NCBI GenBank assembly: GCA_902486425.1
Contig: CABTOK010000007.1
Location: forward strand, 372,001 to 436,000
Direction: 5' to 3'
DNA: 64,000 nucleotides
Source: UBA11475 sp902486425
GTDB lineage: Bacteria > Bacillota > Clostridia > Christensenellales > Borkfalkiaceae
Shown here: positions 43,609 to 51,450 of the stretch, one piece after another
Numbering within the stretch: position 1 is the first letter of the stretch
How the letters are laid out: every line of letters begins with the position of its first letter
Notes under the pieces: generated by a model
Seen by the model: the letters and a program-made list of their open reading frames with translations, nothing else
What the model was told of the DNA's origin: nothing
Database searches by the model: none
Program-made: the position numbers and the translations under genes

Positions 43609-45213
43609 TTACAGGTTTTTGAATTTCTCCGTACCCTTCGTCATAATGTAATTTCTTGTAAAAAACAATATTATGCCGTATATTCCGAACAGCATCAGAA
43701 GATAAACCCACGCTGCTAAATACGAGCATAAAAACCAATATAAACCGCTGAGAGCCGCATTTAATACCATTCCGCCGAAGGTCGTTATAAATACAGGGAA
43801 ACTCTGCTTTATAGGAACGGTCTCGTTAGTCCAGTTTACGTTAGCCTTTTTTATTCCGAAATATAAACCGAGATCGGCAGATAAATAGACGTACAAAACG
43901 GAATTTATAACCACGAGTATCGTCTCCGGCGCGCCCGTCCCCGCTATTATCGGAAGCGAAACCGCAAGCATGACCGCCGGAACGATATTTATTATAACAG
44001 AAGCGGTCTCCTTTGCTATAAAAATATTTTTAATATCTACCGGAAGCGACTGCAAAATCCATATCGACCTGCCTTCGAGCGATACCGACGGCGCGGTATA
44101 ACAGTCCATCGAAACAATCGTGGAGATAATAAGAAAAATCACAACAGGAATAAAATCTTTAATAAACGGCAAGCTCTCTGTCAGTTCGTTTATAAGGAGC
44201 CTTATATCCGCGGACTTTATTAGAGCCGCTATAAAAGCTATGAGCATTATTATAACGCCGAGTCCCGCATTCAGAATATACGTCGGAGACGAAAAGAATT
44301 TTCTGAATTCTTTTCCTACAAGCGAATTAAGCTCGCTTTTTGTTTTGAATTCATATTTTTTGCTCTTTTTACCGCCGGAATACGTATCGGACGTAACGGT
44401 TTTAAAAAACGACTTTGAAATAACTACCACGCAAAGCGTTAAAAGAGCCGCGGTCATAGCGAAAAACAATAAAAAATACAAAGCGTTTCCGCACGAACCC
44501 AACGCAAGGCAGTATATCGGATAAATCCACTTTACGAGCGAAACTATTTTTTCCTCGTACAAAGCGATTTCACCCAATATGTTATAAACTTTTACGTAAA
44601 CAACGTAATAAAGCGCCATAAAAACAAGCGTTACTATGACCGTTACTAGCGTTTTGTTCTTTATTTTATTCGAGATTATCGCAACCAGAAGGCCTAAAAC
44701 GGACGTCAAAACGGTTACGAACCCGGCAAGCAGGAACTGCATTATTATCGGGAACAACACCTGTAAAAAGTTCGGCGATACCGTTACCCAGTAACTGATG
44801 CACGAAGGCACCCATACTACCGCCGAATATAAAAGACTCATTGCAAATACGCCGGTCATTCTTACGAATATTATTGCGGACGGCTTTATCGGCATAGATA
44901 ACAGCGTATCGTTGTCTTTCGCTTTATAAAGGCTTGCGTAAGTGTTGAAAACGCTTCCGAAAGTTCCGAGCATAATCGCAAGTATAGAAATCAGAGCAAA
45001 GTATATCCACTCGCTGCCCTTTTTAGTAAGAAAAACTTTCGAAAGTCCTTCTGCCATAAAATAGAAAGTCGCACCTAAAAAGCAAAAAAGCAAAGTAAAC
45101 ATTATAACGGTAAAGGCAGTACCCGCCGCTCTGCGTCTTTTCCCCGTTTTTGCGTCGTAAAAATAATATTTGTTCAGTTCGGCGAACTGTTTTTTAAGCA
45201 AAGTTTTCAGCAC
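43609..45213 (-). CDS. ABC-2-type transporter permease
   Basis: A 534-residue membrane protein with about 12 hydrophobic segments in two halves, separated by a soluble stretch near residues 285-310 (KKSKKYEFKTKSELNSLV). It is the size and pattern of YthQ/ABC-2-like export permeases of Gram-positives. The start is GTG, 3 bp after the stop of the ATPase gene, with GGAG in the ATPase end. The substrate is unknown; the DNTLLSMPIKPSAI motif after the second helix is typical of this permease group. Confidence 0.85.
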   Translation of the reverse strand: MLKTLLKKQFAELNKYYFYDAKTGKRRRAAGTAFTVIMFTLLFCFLGATFYFMAEGLSKVFLTKKGSEWIYFALISILAIMLGTFGSVFNTYASLYKAKDNDTLLSMPIKPSAIIFVRMTGVFAMSLLYSAVVWVPSCISYWVTVSPNFLQVLFPIIMQFLLAGFVTVLTSVLGLLVAIISNKIKNKTLVTVIVTLVFMALYYVVYVKVYNILGEIALYEEKIVSLVKWIYPIYCLALGSCGNALYFLLFFAMTAALLTLCVVVISKSFFKTVTSDTYSGGKKSKKYEFKTKSELNSLVGKEFRKFFSSPTYILNAGLGVIIMLIAFIAALIKSADIRLLINELTESLPFIKDFIPVVIFLIISTIVSMDCYTAPSVSLEGRSIWILQSLPVDIKNIFIAKETASVIINIVPAVMLAVSLPIIAGTGAPETILVVINSVLYVYLSADLGLYFGIKKANVNWTNETVPIKQSFPVFITTFGGMVLNAALSGLYWFLCSYLAAWVYLLMLFGIYGIILFFTRNYIMTKGTEKFKNL

Positions 45214-45216
45214 GGC

Positions 45217-45921
45217 TCAGTTCTCCATTTCAAGGAATGCGGTTTCCAGCGTTTTATCGCCTTTTACTTCTTCAACTGTTCCCGATTTTATAAGCTTACC
45301 CTTTTTAATTATCGCAACTTTGTCGCAAAGTCTTTCGGCAACTTCCAGAACGTGCGTCGAAAAGAAAATTATTCCGCCGTTATCGCAATGTTCGCGCATC
45401 ATTTCTTTCAGCTTATGCGAAGATTCGGGATCGAGTCCGACGAAAGGCTCGTCCATCACTATGAGTTCGGGATTATGAATCCACGCCGAAATAATGGCGA
45501 TTTTTTGCTTCATTCCGTGCGAGTACGACGAAAGAGCGGCGTTCAAATCGTCGTAAATCGCAAATTTATTCGCATAGTATTCGATTTTTTGCTTTCTTTC
45601 GCTTGACGGAACCTTAAAAATATCCGCAATAAAATTAAGGTATTGATTCCCCGTCATATAATCGTATAAATCTGGATTATCCGGAATATATGCGATTTTT
45701 CTCTTAAAAGCCAGCGGGTCTTTTTTAATATCCGTTCCTCCGAGAACAATTTCTCCTTCGTCGAATTTTAAAATACCGACAAGACTTTTAATAGTAGTGG
45801 TTTTACCGGCGCCGTTAGGTCCGATAAAACCGTAAATTTCGCCGCCGTTTATCTCTAAGCTCAAGTTGTCCACTGCTTTTTTATCACCGTAATTTTTAGT
45901 TAAATTCTTTATTTCGAGCAT
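45217..45921 (-). CDS. ABC transporter ATP-binding protein
   Basis: A 234-residue ATPase with Walker A GPNGAGKTTTI, Q-loop region IPDNPDLYDYMTG, degenerate signature LSSYSHGMKQKIAII, Walker B LIVMDEPFVGLD, and H-loop FFSTHVLEVAE. It energises the 534-residue permease encoded 3 bp downstream. The ATG at 45921 is preferred over an in-frame GTG nine bases earlier; neither has a normal ribosome site, but a five-codon leader frame with a good site lies just upstream. A consensus promoter drives the unit. Confidence 0.9.
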   Translation of the reverse strand: MLEIKNLTKNYGDKKAVDNLSLEINGGEIYGFIGPNGAGKTTTIKSLVGILKFDEGEIVLGGTDIKKDPLAFKRKIAYIPDNPDLYDYMTGNQYLNFIADIFKVPSSERKQKIEYYANKFAIYDDLNAALSSYSHGMKQKIAIISAWIHNPELIVMDEPFVGLDPESSHKLKEMMREHCDNGGIIFFSTHVLEVAERLCDKVAIIKKGKLIKSGTVEEVKGDKTLETAFLEMEN

Positions 45922-45937
45922 AAATTTCACACAGGCA

Positions 45938-45955
45938 TCACATAAGCAACGCCAT
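45938..45955 (-). CDS. Possible five-codon leader peptide of the ABC operon
   Basis: AAAGGCGG, 8 bases, then ATG GCG TTG CTT ATG TGA. The frame ends 16 bases before the ATPase ATG, which itself lacks a ribosome site. It may recruit ribosomes that then reinitiate. This is weak evidence for a translated peptide. Confidence 0.25.
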   Translation of the reverse strand: MALLM

Positions 45956-45985
45956 TATTTTAACCGCCTTTATTTTTTTGATTTA

Positions 45986-46014
45986 ATTATAATGCGTTTT
46001 TTATATTTTGTCAA
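45986..46014 (-). promoter_or_regulatory. Consensus sigma-A promoter of the ABC/alkD unit
   Basis: Minus strand: TTGACA (46014-46009), 17 bp, TATAAT (45991-45986), a full match to both hexamers. The start is expected near 45979, giving a leader of about 58 nt. Confidence 0.9.
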
Positions 46015-46035
46015 TGAGCGATATAAATAGAATAT

Positions 46036-47781
46036 TTATTCGTAAGGCTTAACGTTTTTAAGATTTATTATGCCGTTGAAAATCTCCTTTGCGTACGGAG
46101 CTGCCACCGTCGAACCGTAATACTGTCCGTAAGGCTCGTCTACTATGAATAAAACAAGATACTTCGGAGCATCCGACGGAAAAAAACCTATAAAAGACGA
46201 AACGTACTTGCCGCTCGCGATTTTTCCGTTTTCGAATTTTTGTGCAGTGCCGGTCTTCCCAGCAATTTTATAGCCTTCGATATAAGCGTTTTTCGCACCT
46301 CCGTCCTTAGCCACACTTTCGAGCATGTACGAAATAGTTGCCGACACTTTTTTATCCACGGTTTTTCTTACAATAGTCGGATTTTTTATTTCAACCGTTT
46401 TACCGTCAGACGAATATACTTCCGACAAAAAATACGGTTTATAATAATATCCGCCGTTCACTGCGGATGAAACCGCCGCCGCAAGCTGAAGCGGAGTTAC
46501 CGCAACGCTTTGACCGAAGCCTATTCTCGCAATATCTACATTCTTTACCGAAGATTCCGGCATCAACATACCGTGAGCTTCGCCTGTAAAGTCGATTCCG
46601 GTAGTCTCGCCGAAACCGAACATATTTATGTACTTATACATGGTATTTTTACCGAGAGAACACGCTATATCCACAAAAATCGGATTACAACTGTTTTTCA
46701 GCGCGCCTTCGAGAGTAAGAGCGGCGTGCTTTCCGTTCTTATGATCGCTCCAGCACTTTACTCTTGTTCCGTCGATATAACGATACCTTGAAGAATTAAA
46801 TATTTTCGACGTCGAAAAAGCTTTTTGGTTTCCCTTGTAAAATTCCGCTATATCGGCAGTCGCGGTAAATATCTTGAAAGTAGAACCGGGCTCATACACG
46901 TCGCTTACTATCGTATTGCGGCTGAGTTTTAACAAACTTTCGGTGTCGTCTCTCGGTACGTTATTCAGATCGAAAGAAGGCGCTATCGCCATCGCCCTTA
47001 TAGCCCCCGACGACGGATCCATAACTACGCACTTTACCGATTTCGCCCTTGTTACCGTATACGCTTCTTTAACGGCGGCTTCGGCAACCTGCTGCACGCC
47101 GTAGTCTATCGTGAGCTTTATGTTAAGCCCGTCGGTCGCAGGAATATACGAAGCCGACGAACCTTCGATTTCGATACCGACTATATCAGTTTCGTATAAA
47201 ATTTCGCCGTCTTTACCCTTAAGCAAATCGTCGTAATAAAGTTCGAGTCCCGATTGTCCTTTGCCGTCGGTCGACGTAAATCCGAGAACCTGGGACAAAA
47301 ATTCACCGTAAGGATAAACTCTCGTATTGTCTCTCGAATAATAAACTCCGCTTATAAAATCGGAATAAGTTAAAAGCTTATCTATCTTTTCTTTGTCTAT
47401 ATGCTTTTTTATCGTCACTTCGGAAGAAGTCGTTTTTGTAAGCCTTCCGTAAATTTTGTCTTTATCGGCGTCAAGGCACTCCGATAAAATTCCCGATAAT
47501 CTTTCTACATCCTTTACAGCCTTTTTCCGCACGAATACGGTATAAGTATCGTCGTTTTCCGCAAGAACAACACCGTTTACGTCGGTTATAAGACCGCGTT
47601 TTGCAGTAAGCGGAATTTCCCTCGTCCATTGATCTATCGCCTTTTCCCTTAACGATTTGCCCGAAACGACCTGCACGTAAAAAAGCCGTCCGAGAACGGT
47701 TATAAACAAAAATAAAACAGCGAGAGTAATCGCAAAAAATCTCCGCCGTAAAAGCGACACCGAATATTCTTCAGAAGACAT
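46036..47781 (-). CDS. pbpB: Class B penicillin-binding protein (FtsI/PBP2B type)
   Basis: A 581-residue septal D,D-transpeptidase. One N-terminal membrane helix (about 15-38), a dimerisation domain (RGLITDVNGVVLAEN onwards), and the transpeptidase domain with S300-TF-K303, S364-C-N366 and K509-TG. It ends soon after the domain with no PASTA repeats, which separates it from SpoVD and many PBP2B proteins. It follows ftsL by about 200 bp with a terminator in between, so it is probably expressed separately from mraZ-rsmH-ftsL. GTAAGG lies upstream of the ATG. Confidence 0.93.
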   Translation of the reverse strand: MSSEEYSVSLLRRRFFAITLAVLFLFITVLGRLFYVQVVSGKSLREKAIDQWTREIPLTAKRGLITDVNGVVLAENDDTYTVFVRKKAVKDVERLSGILSECLDADKDKIYGRLTKTTSSEVTIKKHIDKEKIDKLLTYSDFISGVYYSRDNTRVYPYGEFLSQVLGFTSTDGKGQSGLELYYDDLLKGKDGEILYETDIVGIEIEGSSASYIPATDGLNIKLTIDYGVQQVAEAAVKEAYTVTRAKSVKCVVMDPSSGAIRAMAIAPSFDLNNVPRDDTESLLKLSRNTIVSDVYEPGSTFKIFTATADIAEFYKGNQKAFSTSKIFNSSRYRYIDGTRVKCWSDHKNGKHAALTLEGALKNSCNPIFVDIACSLGKNTMYKYINMFGFGETTGIDFTGEAHGMLMPESSVKNVDIARIGFGQSVAVTPLQLAAAVSSAVNGGYYYKPYFLSEVYSSDGKTVEIKNPTIVRKTVDKKVSATISYMLESVAKDGGAKNAYIEGYKIAGKTGTAQKFENGKIASGKYVSSFIGFFPSDAPKYLVLFIVDEPYGQYYGSTVAAPYAKEIFNGIINLKNVKPYE

Positions 47782-47910
47782 TTACTACCTTACGAACCGA
47801 CAACCTACGGCTCACCCTATAAGTATATTCGGCTTATTATATTAAAAAAAATAAAACATTATTCCGTTCTCATAAAAATATTAGGTTATTACATGACTTT
47901 TATATAACGC

Positions 47911-47946
47911 AAAAAGAACCGACGGGATAACCCGGCGGTCCTTTTT
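47911..47946 (-). terminator. Terminator between ftsL and the PBP gene
   Basis: AAAAAGGACCG and CGGTTCTTTTT arms (minus strand) with a partly paired inner GGG/CCC form a hairpin followed by a T run. It lies 38 bp after the ftsL stop. Confidence 0.75.
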
Positions 47947-47983
47947 AAGAAGGGTAAGGTGTAATCAAATTAAGTCGGTACGA

Positions 47984-48598
47984 TTATTTTACCATTTCGT
48001 ACTCGTTTTCGGCTACTTTTTTGACGTAGTCTTCGGAATTAACGTTATCGACTTCGCCCATAACTCTTTCGTATTCGGACTGAAGGTCGTTAACTCTTTC
48101 GCGGCGTTCGGTCGCAGAATCGTTAAGATTGTTGATAATTCCTGTATTTACGATAATCAAAGCCATGATTATCGAAACAAGCGCGCAATAAGCCACGATA
48201 AGAAGTTTTCCTATCGGCTTTACGCTTTTAGAAGAAGAAACGTCGATATCCTTTTCAAAATCTTCGATTTCCTCGTTGTCTTCAAACTGCATGGTAGTAC
48301 TCGAAGGAAGAAGGTCGTCTTTGGTGAGCTGCATGCCGTCAGCGTCGGATATCATTTTATCGAGAGTATCCTCTACCGAAACTTTTTCTTCTTTATTGTT
48401 CTTTTCTACCGTATACTGCTCGTAATTAAGGAGTCTGTCAAGACATCTCGACTTTCTTTCTTTAAGTTCGGCTTCGGTTTCGTTCGCTTTCGCTTCTTCG
48501 ATTATATCGAATGCCGATACCGTGTTATCTCTGTCAAGAACCATCGTATCGGAATCATATCTTTTATCTGACGTTTCGTTACGCTTAAAAGTTAACAT
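47984..48598 (-). CDS. ftsL: FtsL-like division protein with long acidic cytoplasmic region
   Basis: A 204-residue bitopic protein. Residues 1-130 are cytoplasmic, highly charged and acidic (for example EDNEEIEDFEKDID). A membrane helix at about 131-154 is followed by a short coiled coil (155-204, SATERRERVNDLQSEYERVM). Position between rsmH and the PBP and the helix-plus-coil plan identify it as FtsL-like; sequence similarity alone is weak. FtsL is normally about 100-120 residues, so the tail is long. The ATG at 48598 overlaps rsmH by 14 nt and has AAGGAG upstream. Confidence 0.8.
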   Translation of the reverse strand: MLTFKRNETSDKRYDSDTMVLDRDNTVSAFDIIEEAKANETEAELKERKSRCLDRLLNYEQYTVEKNNKEEKVSVEDTLDKMISDADGMQLTKDDLLPSSTTMQFEDNEEIEDFEKDIDVSSSKSVKPIGKLLIVAYCALVSIIMALIIVNTGIINNLNDSATERRERVNDLQSEYERVMGEVDNVNSEDYVKKVAENEYEMVK

Positions 48599-49550
48599 GT
48601 TTTTTCTCCTTAAATACTCTTTCCGCAATTCTTAATTTTGCGCTTTTCGATCTTGAGTTTTCCCCTAATTCTTTTTCTGACGCCAAGATCGGATGTTTTG
48701 TTATTATTTCAACTTCCTGTGTCTTATCGCAAGTGCATATCGGCGAATGTTTGTCGCATATGCAGTCGCATTCGAGTTCCTTAAATGCGTTCTTTACGAG
48801 TCTGTCTTCGAGCGAATGAAATGTTAAAATAACTATTCTACCGCCGTTTTTAAGACTTCTCGCCATACAAAGAACAGTTTCTTTAAGTTCGTCGAGTTCC
48901 CCGTTTACTTCTATTCTTATTGCCTGATAAACTCTCTTTGACGGATGACCGTCCTGCTGAAATTTTTTCGGGATTGTTTCCCTTATTATTCTGTTGAGTT
49001 CTCCGCAGGTGTTTATAGAAGCGTTCTTTCTTTCCGAAACGATCTTTTTAGCGATCTGTTTCGAAAACTTTTCTTCCCCGTATTCCGTGAAAATTCTTGC
49101 GAGTTTTTCTTCCGGATAACCGTTTACCACGTCTTTTGCCGAAAAACTTTGAACCGGATCCATTCTCATATCGAGTTGTTCGTCTTCCGCCATGTACGAG
49201 AATCCCCGACTCTTGTCGTCCAGCTGGAAACTCGAAACCCCGAGATCCAGAAGTATTCCGTCAAAGGCGTCTATGTTAAGCTTTTCTTTTATTTTAGCAA
49301 AATCTTTGAAATTGTCTTTTATAAGCGTATATCTTCCCGAAAACTCTTTAAGTTTTTCGTCCGCTCTTTTCAAAGCGTAGTCGTCAAGGTCGGTTGCTAC
49401 AAGCTTTCCGTCCGGTGCGGTTCTTTTTAATATCTCGTAAGAATGTCCTGCACCGCCTAAGGTTCCGTCAAAATATATTCCGCCGTTTTTCAGTTTAAGT
49501 CCGTCCATGCACTCTTCGAGCATTACGGAATAATGATTAAGTCCGTCCAT
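48585..49550 (-). CDS. rsmH: 16S rRNA m4C1402 methyltransferase RsmH
   Basis: A 321-residue SAM-dependent methyltransferase acting on C1402 of 16S rRNA. N-terminal HYSVMLEECMDGL and the SAM loop DGTLGGAGHSYEIL are typical, as are LLDLGVSSFQLD, RGFSYM, and VILTFHSLEDRLVKNAF. The C-terminus has the usual Cys-containing stretch and KHPILASEKELGENSRSKSA. AAGGATGCG precedes the ATG, 9 bp after mraZ ends. Confidence 0.97.
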   Translation of the reverse strand: MDGLNHYSVMLEECMDGLKLKNGGIYFDGTLGGAGHSYEILKRTAPDGKLVATDLDDYALKRADEKLKEFSGRYTLIKDNFKDFAKIKEKLNIDAFDGILLDLGVSSFQLDDKSRGFSYMAEDEQLDMRMDPVQSFSAKDVVNGYPEEKLARIFTEYGEEKFSKQIAKKIVSERKNASINTCGELNRIIRETIPKKFQQDGHPSKRVYQAIRIEVNGELDELKETVLCMARSLKNGGRIVILTFHSLEDRLVKNAFKELECDCICDKHSPICTCDKTQEVEIITKHPILASEKELGENSRSKSAKLRIAERVFKEKKHVNF

Positions 49551-49559
49551 AGCGCATCC

Positions 49560-50006
49560 TTACAGATCTGCGCCTTCGAATACAGAGTCGAGTTCTTCGA
49601 GCTGTTCGTCGAGACCGTTTATATCCATATCGGACATATATTCGTTCCAGACTTCTTCGCTCCAGATTTCGATGCCGTTGACGTTTCTGAGTATTATAAG
49701 GTTTTTGTCGAGTTTGGCGAACTTTCTTAAGTTTTCGGGAATAAGGATTCTGCCCTGCTTGTCCTCTTCCGCTTCCCAAAGATTGGAAACGAAGAATCTT
49801 ATTACCTTTTGGGCTTTAGCGTTGAATCTCGAAACTTTTGAGAACTTATTAAGCAGCTCGTCCGTTTCCGCCTTGCTCATTACCGAAAGACATCCGCCGG
49901 CCGCGCAGGTTATCGAATAACCGTCGCCCAAGCCTTCGCGAAGTTTTGCGGGGATACGCATTCTGTTTTTTGCGTCAAGCTGATGCTTGTAAAGTCTTTC
50001 GTTCAA
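49560..50006 (-). CDS. mraZ: Transcriptional regulator MraZ
   Basis: A 148-residue DNA-binding protein of the AbrB/MraZ fold with two repeats: YKHQLDAKNRMRIPAKLRE near the start and EAEEDKQGRILIPENLRKFA in the middle. It controls the dcw cluster by binding upstream repeats. The start is set at the TTG at 50006 (MNERLYKHQ) because AAGGGGGGG lies 8-9 bases upstream and it restores normal family length; the longer open frame reaches into the promoter. It is followed by rsmH after 9 bp. Confidence 0.93.
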   Translation of the reverse strand: MNERLYKHQLDAKNRMRIPAKLREGLGDGYSITCAAGGCLSVMSKAETDELLNKFSKVSRFNAKAQKVIRFFVSNLWEAEEDKQGRILIPENLRKFAKLDKNLIILRNVNGIEIWSEEVWNEYMSDMDINGLDEQLEELDSVFEGADL

Positions 50007-50036
50007 AACTTTTACCCCCCCTTCAATCGTACTTTC

Positions 50037-50065
50037 ATTATACTTAAAATTTTGACCACTGTCAA
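50037..50065 (-). promoter_or_regulatory. Consensus sigma-A promoter of the mraZ operon
   Basis: Minus strand: TTGACA (50065-50060), 17 bp, TATAAT (50042-50037), a perfect match to both hexamers. The start is expected near 50030, about 24 bases before the TTG start. Confidence 0.92.
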
Positions 50066-50072
50066 CCACTTT
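50056..50072 (-). promoter_or_regulatory. MraZ-box-like direct repeats on the mraZ -35 region
   Basis: Minus strand: AAAGTGG (50072-50066) and ACAGTGG (50062-50056), spaced 10 bp centre to centre, overlapping the -35 hexamer. Known MraZ operators are GTGG/TGGG-type direct repeats with a 10-bp period, so autorepression is likely. Confidence 0.7.
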
Positions 50073-50115
50073 TTAAAAAAATTTTAGTATAAAATAAAAA
50101 ATTTTTTGTCGTATT

Positions 50116-50826
50116 TTATTCAGTAAACCACTTATCAAACATACGTTCGTTTTTGTCCGTATCCTCTCCTATGAATAAAACCTTGTTATTACTTGATGAT
50201 TTTTCATTTTTGACTAAATCCGGATAATATTTTATCGCTTTTACAAGATCGTTTTCTCCGTCTGTGATTTTATTTGGTCGCAGGTGGTTTGCTATCCCAA
50301 TTTTTACAAAATAATAGTGTGTACATCCCAAAATCACAGTTTCGTACCGCTCTGTTATTCCTTTTAAAAAAGGTTTTACGTCTATTACTTCCGCAGATAA
50401 CGGATCTCCCTCTATTTTTTCGACCAGTCCTTTTACCGGATAAACCTTAAAACCGTTTACGCCTGAGTATTTACGATAACGTTTTGCCGTCGCCTCGGTA
50501 CACAAAAGCAGAGTTTTGCTTTCTGACAGTTCTTTTTCTGCCGGCGGACATATCCCAAAAACGGGAACCGGCAGAATTTTGCCCAAAGTACTCCCCGCAA
50601 CCGTACTTGCCGTATTACAGGCAATGACTATCGCGTCCGCATTATAAGACAAAAGCCTATTCGCGGCAGAAAGAGAAAGTTTTATTATGTCTCTGTCGCT
50701 CTTGTTTCCGTAGGGAGCATTTTTATTATCGCCGTAATATATGAATTCCGCGTTTTTAAATTCTCTCGCAAGTCTTATAAGAACGGATATTCCGCCGATA
50801 CCGCTGTCAAAAACTCCTATCCTCAT
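50116..50826 (-). CDS. murI: Glutamate racemase
   Basis: A 236-residue enzyme converting L- to D-glutamate for peptidoglycan. The first motif is GVFDSGIGGISVL, and both catalytic cysteines are present in VIACNTAS and LGCTHYYF. The protein is somewhat short (usual 255-275), with the loss mainly at the C-terminus. AAAGGCGG precedes the ATG. It lies upstream of mraZ but is separated from it by the mraZ promoter. Confidence 0.95.
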   Translation of the reverse strand: MRIGVFDSGIGGISVLIRLAREFKNAEFIYYGDNKNAPYGNKSDRDIIKLSLSAANRLLSYNADAIVIACNTASTVAGSTLGKILPVPVFGICPPAEKELSESKTLLLCTEATAKRYRKYSGVNGFKVYPVKGLVEKIEGDPLSAEVIDVKPFLKGITERYETVILGCTHYYFVKIGIANHLRPNKITDGENDLVKAIKYYPDLVKNEKSSSNNKVLFIGEDTDKNERMFDKWFTE

Positions 50827-50943
50827 TTTTACCGCCTTTTATCTTTTATACTATAAAAATTAAGTTATAATCTATATAATATATTCGATAATCATATAAA
50901 TTGTTTTAGCATAACAAATTTATCGAATTTATTAAAAATATAG

Positions 50944-50972
50944 TTGCCAAAGATATAAAATTATGCTAAAAT
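50944..50972 (+). promoter_or_regulatory. Sigma-A promoter of rpsT
   Basis: TTGCCA (50944-50949), 17 bp, TAAAAT (50967-50972). The start would be near 50979, leaving a leader of about 35 nt with AAGGAG. Confidence 0.85.
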
Positions 50973-51013
50973 AAGCAAAGAACTAAAAAGATATTTCTTC
51001 AAGGAGATTATAA

Positions 51014-51271
51014 ATGCCTAATATTAAATCCGCTAAAAAACGCGTACTCGTATCAAACAAAAAAACAGCTCAGAACAAAATGATTAAAAACGAAGTTAAG
51101 ACCTACGTCAAAAAGGTCGAACTTCTCGTAAGCGAAGGTAAAACCGAAGAAGCTAAGTTAGCTTTGAACGAAACCTTCTCCGTTATCGACTCCGCTGTCT
51201 CGAAGGGTGTTTTACACAGAAACAACGCGGCTAATAAAAAAGCCAAGCTTTCCAAAAAAGTTAACGGTTAA
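51014..51271 (+). CDS. rpsT: 30S ribosomal protein S20
   Basis: An 85-residue, lysine-rich, three-helix protein binding 16S rRNA. The N-terminus MPNIKSAKKRVLVSNKKTAQN is the family signature and the end GVLHRNNAANKKAKLSKKVN is typical. CAAGGAGATTATAA precedes the ATG. It is a single-gene unit with its own promoter and a UUCG-loop terminator, divergent from murI. Confidence 0.97.
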   Translation: MPNIKSAKKRVLVSNKKTAQNKMIKNEVKTYVKKVELLVSEGKTEEAKLALNETFSVIDSAVSKGVLHRNNAANKKAKLSKKVNG

Positions 51272-51301
51272 TTCTTCTCGAGTTTAATATCGACGTGAAT
51301 A

Positions 51302-51327
51302 AGCCCGACTTCGGTCGGGCATTTTTT
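51302..51327 (+). terminator. Terminator of rpsT
   Basis: GCCCGAC, TTCG, GTCGGGC stem with a stable tetraloop, then ATTTTTT. Confidence 0.95.
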
Positions 51328-51387
51328 CGTTCTCTTTTTTTACTTTAAAAAATCAGTTTTTAATGCGACTTATTTTATTATCGTACG

Positions 51388-51427
51388 AAAAAAAGAACTC
51401 ACCGGAAAAAAAGGTGCGTTCTTTTTT
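51388..51427. terminator. Terminator downstream of lgt (bidirectional)
   Basis: AAAAAAGAAC-T-CACC and GGTG-C-GTTCTTTTTT arms around an A-rich loop, 24 bp after the lgt stop. Confidence 0.88.
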
Positions 51428-51450
51428 CATCTGATTTATGCAAGATCCTT

